This document shows, piece after piece, positions 1-11,260 of a stretch of 64,000 bases of DNA. Every line of letters starts with the position of its first letter. The stretch's first letter is position 1. The notes beneath the pieces are model-generated. The model was not told the DNA's origin. It was given only the letters and a program-made list of their open reading frames with translations, and ran no database searches. This DNA comes from Crambe crambe (Eukaryota > Porifera > Demospongiae > Poecilosclerida > Crambeidae), in NCBI GenBank assembly GCA_963924555.1, contig OZ004581.1, forward strand, positions 8,409,338 through 8,473,337, in the 5' to 3' direction. Both the position numbers and the translations under genes were made by a program.

Positions 1-232
1 GCATCAGTTATTTTAGTCCAGAACTTTCCTTCCTGGCTGCAGGCCCAGTAACTCTCAGTGGGGCGGAGGGAGAACGTGTCAGCAACCTGGGTGCTGTAGG
101 CTTCACAGGGAAGGGGCAGATTCATCAAGCCATTGAGTAGACTGCTCTTGCCCACACCTCCAGGACCAACGATCATCACACGAGCATATGCAATCTTCGT
201 TTCACCATGCCCAAGGGCATTCAAGTAATCCA
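1..232 (-). CDS. Gene A: P-loop GTPase exon (ROCO/STAND-like), partial
   Basis: The minus strand is open over the whole stretch and starts after a good acceptor (TTTGATTTTCAG). The translation runs VDYLNALGHGE, then ARVMIVGPGGVGKSSLLNGL. GPGGVGKSS is a Walker A loop, so the product should bind nucleotide, most likely GTP. The spacing of a YLNAL-like lead-in before the P-loop resembles the Ras-like/Roc GTPases of MFHAS1 and ROCO proteins, which are cytosolic signalling switches often linked to leucine-rich-repeat or Death domains. The exon needs one base from the preceding exon, and the exon ending at 285 supplies it (G). Later motifs lie beyond the window, so Roc-COR cannot be told from another STAND NTPase. 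The P-loop is certain; the subfamily is inference. Confidence 0.8.
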
Positions 233-284
233 CTGAAAATCAAATGTACAAAATAATTAATATCTATCAAAGTAAATATATTAC

Positions 285-306
285 CTTCAGTCCTTGAGGC
301 TCGAGT
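285..306 (-). CDS. Gene A: short linker exon before the GTPase exon
   Basis: This 22-base minus-strand exon lies between TTCTATTTTGAG and donor GTAATA. It reads TRASRTE plus one base and joins the P-loop exon in frame as TRASRTEVDYLNALG. It starts in phase 0, matching the MSDKK exon and the three-base units upstream. A longer version, 285-380, starting after TTCATATTTTCAG, is also open (GECMSFVHNSLVNQ...) but would need one base from the previous exon, which breaks the phase. The first three bases of that longer version (GTG at 378-380) are themselves followed by GTGAGT and may be the last microexon of array 1. Confidence 0.5.
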
Positions 307-377
307 CTCAAAATAGAATTCAACATGGAAACGAAGTTGATTCACAAGTGAATTATGCACAAAAGACATACACTCAC

Positions 378-3300
378 CACCTGAAAATATGAACACCACA
401 ACAGTGAAAGTATTATGAGATTCAGTGAGCGAGCATAGACTCTCAGGTCATGACTCAATGTATGTGTTATGATTAACAGCATGTAAGTAACAATGCAGAG
501 AGTGAGTCAGTTCAGAATAACTTACTCGCTGAAGGAATGAAATTAAGCATCAAAATACGACAGTGAAGGTACGGCAGGGTAAGAGAATAGACAGCATGTA
601 AGTAACAATGCAGAGAGTGAGTACATTCAGAAAAACTTACAGACTGAAGGAATGAAATTAAGCATCAAAATACGACAGTGAAGGTACGACAGGGTAAGAG
701 AATAGACAGCATATAAGTAACAATGAAGAGAGTGAGTATGTTCAGAATAACTTACTTTCTGAAGGAATAAAATTAAGCATCGAAATACGACGGTGAAGGT
801 ACGACAGGGTAAGAGAATAAACAGCATGTAAGTAACAATGCAGAGAGTGAGTCAGTTCTGAATAACTTACTATCTGAAGGAATGAAATTAAGCAAATATG
901 ACAGTGAAGGTACGACAGGGTAAGAGAATAGACAGCATGTAAGTAATAATGCAGAGAGTGAGTACGTTCAGAATAACTTACCCACTGAAGGAATGAAATT
1001 AAGCATCAAAATACGACAGTGAAGGTAAGACAGGGTAAGAGAATAGACAGCATGTAAGTAACAATGAAGAGAGTGAGTACGTTCAGAATAACTTACCTCC
1101 TGAAGTAATGAAATTAAACATCGAAACACAACAGTGAAGGTACGACAGGGTAAGAGAATAGACACCATGTAAGTAATAATGCAGAGAGTGAGTCAGTTCA
1201 GAATAACTTACCGACTGAAGGAATGAAATTAAGCATCAAAATATGATGGTGAAGGTACGACAGGGTAAGAGAATAGACAGCATGTAAGTAACAATGCAGA
1301 GAGTGAGTCAGTTCAGAATAACATACCGGCTTAAAGAATGAAGCATCAAAGGATGACAGTGAAGGTACGACAGGATAAGAGAATAAACAGCATGTAAGTA
1401 ACAATGCAGAGAGTGAGTCAGTTCTGAATAACTTACTATCTGAAGGAATGAAATTAAGCAAATATGACAGTGAAGGTAAGACAGGGTAAGAGAATAGACA
1501 GCATGTAAGTAACAATGAAGAGAGTGAGTACATTCAGAATAACTTACCTCCTGAAGTAATGAAATTTAACATCGAAACACGACAGTGAAGGTACGACAGG
1601 GTAAGAGAATAAACAGCATGTAAGTAACAATGCAGAGAGTGAGTCAGTTCTGAATAACTTACTATCTGAAGGAATGAAATTAAGCAAATATGACAGTGAA
1701 GGTACGACAGGGTAAGAGAATAGACAGCATGTAAGTAACAATGCAGAGAATGAGTCAGTTCAGAATAACTTACATACTAAAGGAATGAAATTAAGCATCA
1801 AATACGACAGTGAAGGTACGACAGGGTAATAGTATAGACAGCATGTAAGTAACAATGCAGAGAGTGAGTCAGTTCAGAATAACTTACTTGCTGAAGGAAT
1901 GAAATTAAGCATCAAAATACGACAGTGAAGGTACGGCAGGGTAAGAGAATAGACAGCATGTAAGTAACAATGCAGAGAGTGAGTACGTTTTGAATAACTT
2001 ACATACTGAAGGAATGAAATTGAGCATCAAAATACAACAGTGAAGGTAAGACAGGGTAGGAGAATAGACAGCATGTATGTAACAATGCAGAGAGTGAGTC
2101 AGTTCAGAATAACTTACCTCCTGAAGTAATGAAATTAAGCATCAAAATACGACAGTGAAGGTACGGCAGGGTAAGAGAATAGACAGCATGTAAGTAACAA
2201 TGCAGAGAGTGAGTCAGTTCAGAATAACTTACCCCCTGAAGGAATGAAATTAAGCATCAAAATACGACAGTGAAGGTACGACAGGGTAAGAGAATAGACA
2301 GCATGTAAGTTACAATGCAGAGAGTGAGTACGTTCAGAATAACTTGCCTCCTGAAGGAATGAAAATATGACAGTGAAGGTACGACAGGGTAAGAGAATAG
2401 ACAGCATGTAAGTAACAATGAAGAGAGTGAGTATGTTCAGAATAACTTACGTTCTGAAGGAATAAAATTAAGCATCGAAATACGACGGTGAAGGTACGAC
2501 AGGGTAAGAGAATAGACAGCATGTAAGTAACAATGCAGAAAGTGAGTCAGTTCAGAATAACTTACTTTCTGAAGGAATGAAATTAAGCATTAAAGTACGA
2601 CGACAGGGTAAGAGAATAGACAGCATGTAAGTAACAATGCAGAGAGTGAGTATGTTCAGAATAACTTACCTTCTGAAGGAATGAAATTAAGCATCAAAAT
2701 ACGACAGTGAAGGTACGACAGGGTAAGAGAATAAACAGCATGTAAGTAACAATGCAGAGAGTGAGTCAGTTCAGAATAACTTACCTTCTGAAGGAATGAA
2801 ATTAAGCATCAAAATACGACAGTGAAGGTACGACAGGGTAAGAGAATAAACAGCATGTAAGTAACAATGCAGAGAGTGAGTCAGTTCAGAATAACTTACA
2901 TACTGAAGGAATGAAATTAAGCATCAAATACGACAGTGAAGGTACGACAGGGTAAAAGAATAGACAGCATGTAAGTTACAATGCAGAGAGTGAGTACGTT
3001 CAGAATAACTTGCCTCCTGAAGGAATGAAAATATGACAGTGAAGGTATGACAGGGTAAGAGAATAGACAGCATGTAAGTAACAATGCAGAGAGTGAGTCA
3101 GTTCTGAATAGCTTACTATCTGAAGGAATGAAATTAAGCATCAAAATACAACGGTGAAGGTAAGACAGGGTAAGAGAATAGACAGCATGTAAGTAATGAA
3201 GAGAGTGAGTACGTTCAGAATAACTTACCTCCTGAAGGAATGAAATTGAGAATCAAAATACGACAGTGAAGGTAAGACAGGGTAAGAGAATAAACAGCAT

Positions 3301-4115
3301 GTAAGTAACAATGCAGAGAGTGAGTATGTTCAGAATAACTTACCGACTGAAGGAATGAAATTAAGCATCAAAATATAACAGTGAAGATACGACAGGGTAA
3401 GAGAATAGACAGCATGTAAGTAACAATGCAGAGAGTGAGTCAGTTCAGAATAACTTACATTCTAAAGGAATAAAATTAGGCATCAAAATACGACAGTGAA
3501 GATACAGCAGGGTAAGAGAATAGACAGCATGTAAGTAATAATGCAGAGAGTGAGTACGTTCAGAATAACTTACCCACTGAAGGAATGAAATTAAGCATCA
3601 AAATACGACAGTGAAGGTAAGACAGGGTAAGAGAATAGACAGCATGTAAGTAACAATGAAGAGAGTGAGTACGTTCAGAATAACTTACCTCCTGAAGTAA
3701 TGAAATTAAACATCGAAACACAACAGTGAAGGTACGACAGGGTAAGAGAATAGACACCATGTAAGTAATAATGCAGAGAGTGAGTCAGTTCAGAATAACT
3801 TACCGACTGAAGGAATGAAATTAAGCATCAAAATATGATGGTGAAGGTACGACAGGGTAAGAGAATAGACAGCATGTAAGTAATAGTGCTGAAAGTAAGT
3901 CGTCAAGAATAACTTACATCCTGAGGGATCTAGCTAAATATGTCAATGAAGGTATGACAGGGTAAGATAATGAGAAGTGATAAAACAATATGTTAATGAA
4001 GTATAAGTAATGACTTACCAGGAGAATGGGTAATAAGTTCCAGCATCAAATTGAGTGTGTATGGTGTGAAAGAACATGATGCCAAATATAATGTCAGTTT
4101 TGAATGACTCACCTC
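378..4115 (-). repeat. Array 1: 33 candidate single-codon microexons in a 115-base tandem repeat
   Basis: On the minus strand each unit has donor GTAAGTTATTC, a 112-base body, a possible branch site (GCTTAATTTC), then ATTCCTTCAG. Three bases follow before the next GTAAGT. Triplets read on the minus strand, by lowest base: 378 GTG, 526 CGA, 641 TCT, 756 AAA, 871 ATA, 982 TGG, 1097 GAG, 1212 TCG, 1327 CCG, 1437 ATA, 1548 GAG, 1663 ATA, 1774 TAT, 1888 CAA, 2003 TAT, 2118 GAG; 2233 GGG, 2348 GAG, 2451 AAC, 2566 AAA, 2670 AAG, 2785 AAG, 2900 TAT, 3014 GAG, 3117 ATA, 3229 GAG, 3344 TCG, 3459 AAT, 3574 TGG, 3689 GAG, 3804 TCG, 3918 GAT, 4113 GAG. That is 16 kinds and no stop codon. A further unit near 4018 keeps the donor but has no AG. 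The repeat is directly visible; its use as exons is inference. Confidence 0.75.
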
Positions 4116-4366
4116 CTGAAAGAAAACATTGATACACATACTAACTAAAGGTCATGATCATAATCAATGGTAAAGGGTTGACAAATGAGAATTGACCCCA
4201 CCCGTACCCCATGGGCCACATAGGCACACTGCAGTACAGTGCAAGCTGTACTTCGGGTGAGGAAGGAATGAGCTTCCAAGTCATTACCAGTGGTGGGTTG
4301 CATTGGTACACCCTCTATAATTAATACTCCACAACTAAATGAGCTGGTGTCACACCCTAGCCCTAG

Positions 4367-4435
4367 CCTCGTCCCCAGGCGATTCCACGCACAATAATAA
4401 GCTATAATAATTGCGCGTGGAATCGCCTGGGGACG
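4367..4435. repeat. Hairpin insertion in the intron after exon 1 of gene A
   Basis: Arms of about 29 bases (TCGTCCCCAGGCGATTCCAC and its reverse complement) surround a short AT-rich loop. The corresponding stretch of the gene B copy (near 39135-39150) lacks it, so it arrived after the two 5' modules were duplicated. Confidence 0.75.
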
Positions 4436-4481
4436 AAGCTACCCTAGCCCCTAGCTACCTTTTTCATGTGAATGCACTCAC

Positions 4482-4556
4482 AAAATATGGTTCAGCTCTG
4501 CTAGAAGTTGACTTCTTCTCTGTTTCTTCATTCTCTTCATCTTTTTTATCACTCAT
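4482..4556 (-). CDS. Gene A: first coding exon (MSDKK...), 25 codons
   Basis: The minus strand reads MSDKKDEENEE, then TEKKSTSSRAEPYF, and stops exactly at a GTGAGT donor in phase 0. The peptide is very acidic and lysine-rich with no signal peptide or membrane segment, so a free cytosolic N-terminus is likely. A diverged copy lies at 39174-39251 and a relic at 12468-12527, always in the same orientation. A GTCAG|GTAAGA motif just upstream (about 4582) could be the acceptor of this exon or the donor of a further upstream exon. The start is chosen because it is the only ATG in this open frame. No database family was recognised. Confidence 0.6.
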
Positions 4557-4769
4557 GATGTGATCCAGTAAATATTTCTTACCTGACAAAAAAAATCACA
4601 CAAGTGCAAACACCTGTGTGATAAATAAAGAGAAGTGGGATGGATCAGTGTATCTCAATATAGAACCTCATTTATTTACTCTTAGAAAATAGCTAGGCAG
4701 AATTGAACAATCTGATTGGTCACTTGCATGGCACTATATCCAGTAGTGACTCAGAGGAGGGCACTACAT

Positions 4770-5292
4770 ATAGATGCTCTGCCTCTCAGGGCATAGGGCA
4801 TCTATATAATATATTGCCCTGCCTCTCAGGGCATAGGGCATCTATATAATATATATCCCTGCCTCTCAGGATATAGGGCATCTATATAATATATTGCCCT
4901 GCCTCTCAGGGCATAGGGCATCTATATAATATATTGCTCTGCCTCTCAGGGCATAGGGCATCTATATAATATATCTCAGGGCACAGGGCATCTATATAAT
5001 ATATCTCAGGGCATAGGGCATCTATATAATATATATCAGGGCATAGGGCATCTATATAATATATCTCAGGGCATAGGGCATCTATATAATATATTGCCCT
5101 GCCTCTCAGGGCATAGGGCATCTATATAATATATCTCAGGGCACAGGGCATCTATATAATATATCTCAGGGCATAGGGAATCTATATAATATATCTCAGG
5201 GCATAGGGCATCTATATAATATATCTCAGGGCATAGGGCATCTATATAATATATTGCCCTGCCTCTCAGGGCATAGGGCATCTATATATATA
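4770..5292. repeat. Minisatellite, units of about 30-47 bases
   Basis: Units follow the pattern ctcagggcataggg, catctatataatatat, with or without tgccctgcct. The same unit resumes at 6385-6413, after the composite element, so the array was split by that insertion. The repeated peptide it can encode (YYIDALCPE) is only a by-product. Confidence 0.9.
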
Positions 5293-5522
5293 TGAGCGCA
5301 AAAAATTTCTTCTAAATAAAAAGTGAAGTAGGGATAGCCTAACTGGGCTGTATAATGTGTACTGCAGCCTCGTATGAAAACAATCCCTACATTTACATTC
5401 ACTGCCATAAGGGCCGTTGTAAAAGTAGGGATTGTTTTCATACGAGGCTGCAGTACACATTATACAGCCCAGTTAGGCTATCCCTACTTCACTTTTTATT
5501 TAGAAGAAATTTTTTGCGCTCA
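5293..5522. repeat. Near-perfect inverted repeat (foldback core)
   Basis: Arms of about 100 bases match almost base for base from gagcgcaaaaaatttcttct to its reverse complement. Related cores, diverged mostly in the loop and at single bases, occur at 9863-10100, 46536-46801, 47234-47487, 50233-50491, 50939-51198, 51621-51878 and 52951-53210. Confidence 0.9.
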
Positions 5523-6384
5523 CTTGTTTCTATCCTTTTTTTTTAGTGCTTGAAGTTGAAAGTAAGTTTGTGTAGCTAAGTAAAGAATTGAGGGTGGCAG
5601 TATTGATCGTCACTTGAACTGAGAGTATGCAGTGATTATTTGACATGAGGCTACAGTACAGTACTATAGTCTATACAAAGCCAGCTCTACTTTTTTCTTT
5701 TGTAGGCACATACACAGTCTCTGGAAGAATTTATTAATAGCTAAGTTTTGTCAGCAACAGCATTGTAAATGACATGTGCATGGCATGGTAAAGTGAGCTG
5801 ACTACACTACAGCGCTATAATACTAGCAGCTGTAATCATCAGATAAGAATAAATAGCTAGCTAAACGATTAAACTGAAGACCTAGCTTAGCTAAATTTTA
5901 ATAAGAGCTACTGAACTGATTATAGGCTGTACGTGGCCCCGCCCACATGCTACGCCCCCTACCGACGCGCGCTTCAAAATGGCGTAGAAAGATTAGCCAG
6001 TGCTATAGATATCACTGATTTGTGAAGTAGTGCTTTAGTCAAAACTAATAGCAAAAGATCAGCCTCTAGGTGCCGCTCTAACAGATGGCCAAGCAGAATT
6101 TTGATGACTATAGCCAGTAAGTCGGTACGTCGATCTGATTATCCTTATTATTATTATTATAAAGAAAAACAAAAGTCAATTTTAGAACTCGTTTTTTTCT
6201 TATGTTAGTGAATGAATTTTTGGTTTTTGAATATTCTCCTCTCTTCTTTGTAGATGTAATAATTCACTGTAGCCTTCTGAAGACCTGTAGAGTAAGGATA
6301 GAAGAGAAAGAAGAGTTTTAGTTTATACAGTCTTATGACCTTTGACAGGCCATCCATACTTAGAGAGTGCTAACGCACTCTCGA
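5293..6384 (-). mobile_element. Composite foldback transposon, copy 1, inserted in the minisatellite
   Basis: The element begins TGAGCGCAAAAAATTT and ends GCACTCTCGA, with TA on each side and the split minisatellite outside, which fixes both ends. In this orientation it has three parts. First is a foldback of about 100-base arms (5293-5522) around a 30-base loop. Next comes a single-copy part with the conserved motif gcctctaggtgccgctctaa. Last is a 230-base part that ends in a short palindrome (agagtgctaacgcactct). There is no long open frame, so it is non-autonomous. TA targets are typical of Tc1/mariner-like elements, but the family is not proven. Confidence 0.75.
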
Positions 6385-6715
6385 TATATTGCCCTGCCTC
6401 TCAGGGCATAGCGTTGCCATAGTATTATTTTGGCCTTTGGTGTTTATATCAAGATGATTGTGGTAATAGTAAACTAATAAAGATGAACAAGAGTTGGAGT
6501 TTGAAGATAATGTTTCTGGTAAGCTCTTCAGTATTAGTTGCTTGGTAAGTTACTGAGCATTCCTATGGATTTTATCTCATCCCCATTTTCTTTGTCTCAG
6601 TAAGAGGTAAGAGGTCTTTGATGGAATGCTTACAAGCTCTACCATCATCACTTTTAATTAGAGCAAATTGTCTAGACTTGGTGGAGGAACTGGATGGCTC
6701 ATTCGGGTAGACTAT
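6385..6715. other. No gene seen
   Basis: After the end of the minisatellite (to about 6413) this stretch has no supported exon, repeat or element. Confidence 0.5.
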
Positions 6716-7293
6716 ATCATAAAAAATAAAAATTTTAAAACGTCCATATCTTCATTATACTACCCCCTATAAGCTTGATTTAGGTCTCAAAAGAGAGCTC
6801 TCTTTGAGAGCTTTCCAATGGTGTACTTAGTTAAAACTTTACCCCAAATATGGAAGACCTGACATGACCTCAGTATTTTTAAAAATTACCACATACTTAG
6901 GAGGCCCTATCATAGCTTCTATGGGCCTAGCTGCTTTGAATGAGTGATGGGATTTCAAGGTGGGTGGGTGGGGGTATGGTTCCAAACATATGAAGGGAGA
7001 TATACACTTTTTTCACATTTACCTTTTTTTTCTGGAACCATACCCCCCTTGAAATCCCATCACTCATTCAAAGCAGCTAGGTCCATAGAAGCTATGATAG
7101 GAGTATCAAAGGCCTCCTAAGTATGTGGTAATTTAAAAAAATTTTTTTCAATTTCTGAGATCATGTCAGGTCTTCCATATATGGGGGTGTAAAGTTGTAA
7201 CTAAGTACACTATTCTCTTTTGAGACCTAAATCAAGCTTATAGGGGGTAGCATAATGAAGATATGGACGTTTAAAAAATTATATTTTTTATGG
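6716..7293. repeat. Long inverted repeat (second foldback family)
   Basis: The left arm starts with a run near cataaaaaataaaaatttt and acgtccatatcttcat. The right arm is its imperfect reverse complement, ending atatggacgtttaaaaaatt. The arms are about 270 bases and the centre lies near 7000. No open frame spans it. Confidence 0.85.
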
Positions 7294-7697
7294 CCCTTTT
7301 AACTGGAAAATGAATGGAGCTGATCTGATAATTGAGCTTGTGGAAGGGTGGAACTGGCCAAAGAAGATGAATGAAAAACTTGGGTGGGGCTGAGTTCAGG
7401 GGTGGAACTGGATCGAGTCTAGCTGTTGGCTGAGTTCCAAGAATAAGCTGGTATATTCTTGTTCAACACCACTAACTTCCTCCTCCTCCTCCATTGTAGT
7501 GGCACTATTTTTGGTTCAACTGCTATGTCCTTACGTATGCCCCAAGCACTGCACCAGGGTTTGTCGAGGCAGGCAGGGTTGCCGCAGAAGAGGGAGGGGC
7601 TATTGAGTTCATCCACCATGATATCTCTTTTCTTTGTCATAGAAGCGCAGCATTGCTTGAAAAATTTTTTTGAAAAGGTTGCTATGCTATTAAATTA

Positions 7698-7836
7698 GTT
7701 AGACACCTTGACCAACAGGATCTATGGTCTATAGAAACCTCAGGCCCTTGGTAGTGCCCTCGCTGCGCTCAGGTCACTACAGCCCAAGGACCTCGGGTTT
7801 CTATAGACCGTAGATCCCTCGGTCTCGGTGTCTAAC
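7698..7836. repeat. Hairpin element, family H, copy 1
   Basis: A palindromic element of about 140 bases begins gttagacacc and ends ggtgtctaac. Its GC-rich centre (ccctcgctgcgctcaggtca) contrasts with AT-rich surroundings. Relatives lie at 23100-23239 and 24552-24690. The arms differ by several compensating-looking changes. Confidence 0.8.
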
Positions 7837-9862
7837 TATTATAGAGATTGAAGAGGGCATACATTCACACACAAAAGAAATCTAAACTCTCTCACAGTAT
7901 TGGAATCTCTACAACTGTGAAAAGTTCATGTAACCAAGGGTCCAAAGTGATTTATCATGGCATGGAGACAAAGAACGGAGAAATATTGGCCTATTAATAA
8001 TGAAGCTGAAGATTTTTAGAATTTCTTTTTGAGCTTCGAGCTATAAAATTACAGTTTGGGAATGCAATGGAGGAAGGTACTTATGTACTAGCTAGCTAGT
8101 TAGCTAACAGGTTCCATGTGCGTGTGAGAGCCTGCATGGGGATGAGACATTAGCTGGATTGTAGCCACTATAACAAGACTGATTAATTTAATGTAGCTGT
8201 ATCACACTTTTAAGATTGTGCTGAAATTTTCAGCAGTTTACTTCAAGAATATCAGCAATAGCTAGAACATTCACTAGCAGGTAGGTTACACATAAGCTTT
8301 CCAACTCTATGTACTTCCAGGGTTTCATCTACTGGGGGGGTGGGGGGAAGCTTCCCCCCCCCCCCCAAATGCTCTAGCTTCCCCACCTCCCCCCAAATTA
8401 TTTTTTTATGTTCATAAGCTAGGTTTATAATATAGCTGAAAGAAATGTAATCCCCCTCCCTAACAAAGTATTGACATTTGTAAAAATGGTGCCAACAATG
8501 AGTTCTCCAAAAATAAGTTAAATTTTCTTTTGCACTCCGTGCGGGAGGGGGCACATGCACCCTCCCCCTCGCCATGGCCTATGGCCACACGATCAGTGAG
8601 CTTCCCCACCAAAGTGAAATTCCTGACTTCATTAATTATTTTGCAGCCATGAGAAGAGCTGGTAGCAGCACATCTACTAAGGCTACAGGAAACATTCCTA
8701 TGGTATGAAACATGTTATCAACTTTTAATAATATAGGCTATAGCTAGCTATGTACTTCATGGCAGCACACATGTTTAGCTTTAGCTAATTAGAGCATGAA
8801 ATCACCCTTGTCCAAGTTATGCAGGATTTTAATGGTAAGGGGTCTAATACTTGGACAGTAGGCAATGGCAACTTCATTGTGTTGCAGTGTTCAGTTCAAG
8901 AGTGAGATTAAGCTTTTGTTTACATAGCTAAGAGAGTGTTGTTTTAAGAATTGATACATGACTAACCACAAATACAAAACATGCTCATTTTGATTAGTGA
9001 CTCATATACTTTTTCATTAGCTTACTCCATTTTTACTTTTTTTAAATTTATATATGAGTAGCTCTGTACCAAATAATGGACAGGTCAAAATTTTTACAGG
9101 ATATTTGATGGTAGACGGGATTGGACACCTGAAATCTTCAGGCTGCACTTACAGCTATACTAAATGATAAACTCTCCCTTAGAACTACTTTTGGTGTGCC
9201 TAAAAGAAATTGGAAGCTGAGTGGAAAAAGATGGAATGACAACATGAACAAGGACAGAGCTGGTAAAGGATATGGTCAGGGATGACGAGGAAAAGCTATG
9301 AATCGTGTTGCTTTATACAGAATCCATGTCTTCAAGTGACTCCAGCGATGCCGAGAGTAATGAAAGAGATGAGGGGTGTGGTCTTTTGTCAGCTGACGAG
9401 AGCAGTGATGCTGCAGTTGAAAGTTGATTATCAATGCATCATTTGTGGGAATTCAGGATTGTGTTGCCTGTGATGAGTATAGGTTATTGCACGAAGTCGA
9501 GGAGTTTCGCTATTAATTTTTTGAACCTGAGGCTGTTGCTATTATGGTGACCGAGGGCGAAGCCCGAGGTCATCATAGGCAACAGCTCGAAGGTCCTAAA
9601 ATAGTGGAACTCTGAGGCTGAGGGCATTAACCTACTTAGACTATGGCGGCAAGTGGGTTACAACACAATGCAGCTTCAATGAGTCCCTTTTATACTGAGC
9701 AGTCTTGTTGTACAGGATGTAATTAGTGATCATGAATATGATTAATTTTTATTTTTTCTGTGCACTTTTCTACACTTTTCAACCAATTCAAGTATGTAGT
9801 TTTTGATACCACTATTTATTAGTAAAATTTAAAGCAATGCAAAATATCATTACACAAACAAG
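7837..9862 (+). other. Mostly non-coding; two weak plus-strand exon candidates
   Basis: Candidate 1, 8647-8702, follows TTATTTTGCAG, reads MRRAGSSTSTKATGNIPM and ends at GTATGA. Candidate 2, 9326-9427, follows CTTTATACAG, starts at ATG and reads a Ser/Asp/Glu-rich 33-residue end (MSSSDSSDAESNERDE...) to TGA. No family was recognised and no joining exons were found. The stretch also holds C-rich low complexity near 8330-8395 and a hairpin at 9532-9586. Confidence 0.3.
9532..9586. repeat. Short perfect hairpin
   Basis: The arms gctgttgctattatggtgac and gaggtcatcataggcaacag fold around cgagggcgaagcccg. The compact GC-rich core is unusual for this AT-rich region. Confidence 0.7.
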
Positions 9863-10961
9863 TGAGCACAAAAATTTCTTCTAGGGATAGCCTAAAATCT
9901 AGCTGGGCTGTATAATGTACTGCAGCCTCGTATGAAAACAATCCCTACATTTACATCCACTGCCTATAGCTAGCTATGGGCCGTTGTAAATGTAGGGATT
10001 GTTTTCATACGAGGTTGCAGTACATTATACAGCCCAGTTCGATTTTAGGCTATCCCTACTTAACCTTTTTATTTAGAAGAAATTTTTGGTGCTCACTTGT
10101 TTCTATCCTTTTTTTGAAAGTAAGTTTGTATAAGTAAAGAATTGAGGGTGGCAGTATTGATCGTCATTTGAACTGAGAGTATGCAGTGATTATTAATGGT
10201 ACTATAGTCTATACAAAGTCAGCTCTACATAAACCTATCTTTTTTTCTTTTGTAGGCACATACACAGTCTCTGGAAGAATTTATTTAGCTATTCAAGTTT
10301 TATCTATTATTTAATATAAGACTTTACAGCAACAGCAATGTAAATGACATGTGCATGGCATGGTAAAGTGAGCTGACTACACTACAGCCAAGTACTGGCT
10401 CTATAGGATGAGCATCTGTACTGCAATGCAGCAAGGAGTGTCAAGAAGATCATCAGATAAGAATAAATAGCTAGCTAAACGATTAAACTGAAGACCTAGC
10501 TTAGGTACTAAACTGATTAGGCTGCACCGTAGCCCTTATATGTGGCCTCACCCATATGCTCCACCCCCTACTGACGTGCGCTTCAAAATGGCATAGAAAG
10601 ATTAGCCGAGTGCTGATTTGTGAAGTAGCGCTTTAGTCAAAACTAATAGCAAAAGATCAGCCTCTAGGTGCCGCTCTAACAGATGGCCAAAGCAGAATTT
10701 TGATGACTATAGCCAGTAAGTCGGTACGTCGATCTGATTATTATTATAAAGAAAAAGAATAAAAGTCAATTTTAGAACTTGTTTTTTTCTTGTTAGCGAA
10801 TGAATTTTTGGTTTTGAACATTTTCCTTTCTTCTTTGTAGATGTAATAATTCACTGAGAACCAGTAGAGTAAGGGTAGAAGAGAAGGAAGAGTTTTAGTT
10901 TATACAGTCTTATGACCTTTGACCCGCCATCCCTACTTAGAGAGTGCTAGCGCACTCTCGA
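9863..10961 (-). mobile_element. Composite foldback transposon, copy 2
   Basis: It has the same order as the copy at 5293-6384: foldback core (9863-10100), single-copy middle part, and the 230-base part ending agtgctagcgcactctcga followed by TA. The left flank (acaaacaag) is not a TA, so either this end has drifted or the copy came from a tandem array, where units are joined by caag. Confidence 0.75.
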
Positions 10962-11260
10962 TAATTGCATTCTTTTAAGAACACAATGAAACCTATTGAA
11001 AGGTCTGAGAGTTTGACACTATAAAAACAGCCCTGGTCATTTATTACTTTAGAGATGGTAGTTTCACTGTTTTAAAAACCTCATTGTGGTCAAAACTTCA
11101 ATACCCGAGGGGTGGGAATATTTCACAAGGCCATAGGCCAGAGTGAAATAATTATGCCCAACCAAGGGATCTGATATTCAACAAAGGAGTGTGCAATAAA
11201 TATTTTATTATATATAAGTGGATTCTACAGTTTCCAGCCAGGCAGCTACATATGCGTGTA
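10962..11260. other. No gene seen
   Basis: AT-rich sequence with no supported exon. The last nine bases (atgcgtgta) are the left target duplication of the next element. Confidence 0.5.

Noticed and set aside
202-4000. Many open frames of 60-110 codons in the arrays (LTHSLHCYLHAVYSLTLSYLHC type)
   Set aside because: They arise because a 115-base unit without stops in one frame repeats. They run through splice-like motifs and have no family; not treated as genes.
4770-5292. Repetitive protein (YYIDALCPE repeats)
   Set aside because: A by-product of the minisatellite, interrupted and without start context or splice sites.
7419-7640. Minus-strand frame with CGNPACLDKPWC
   Set aside because: Cysteine pattern is suggestive, but no family was recognised and splice borders are weak.
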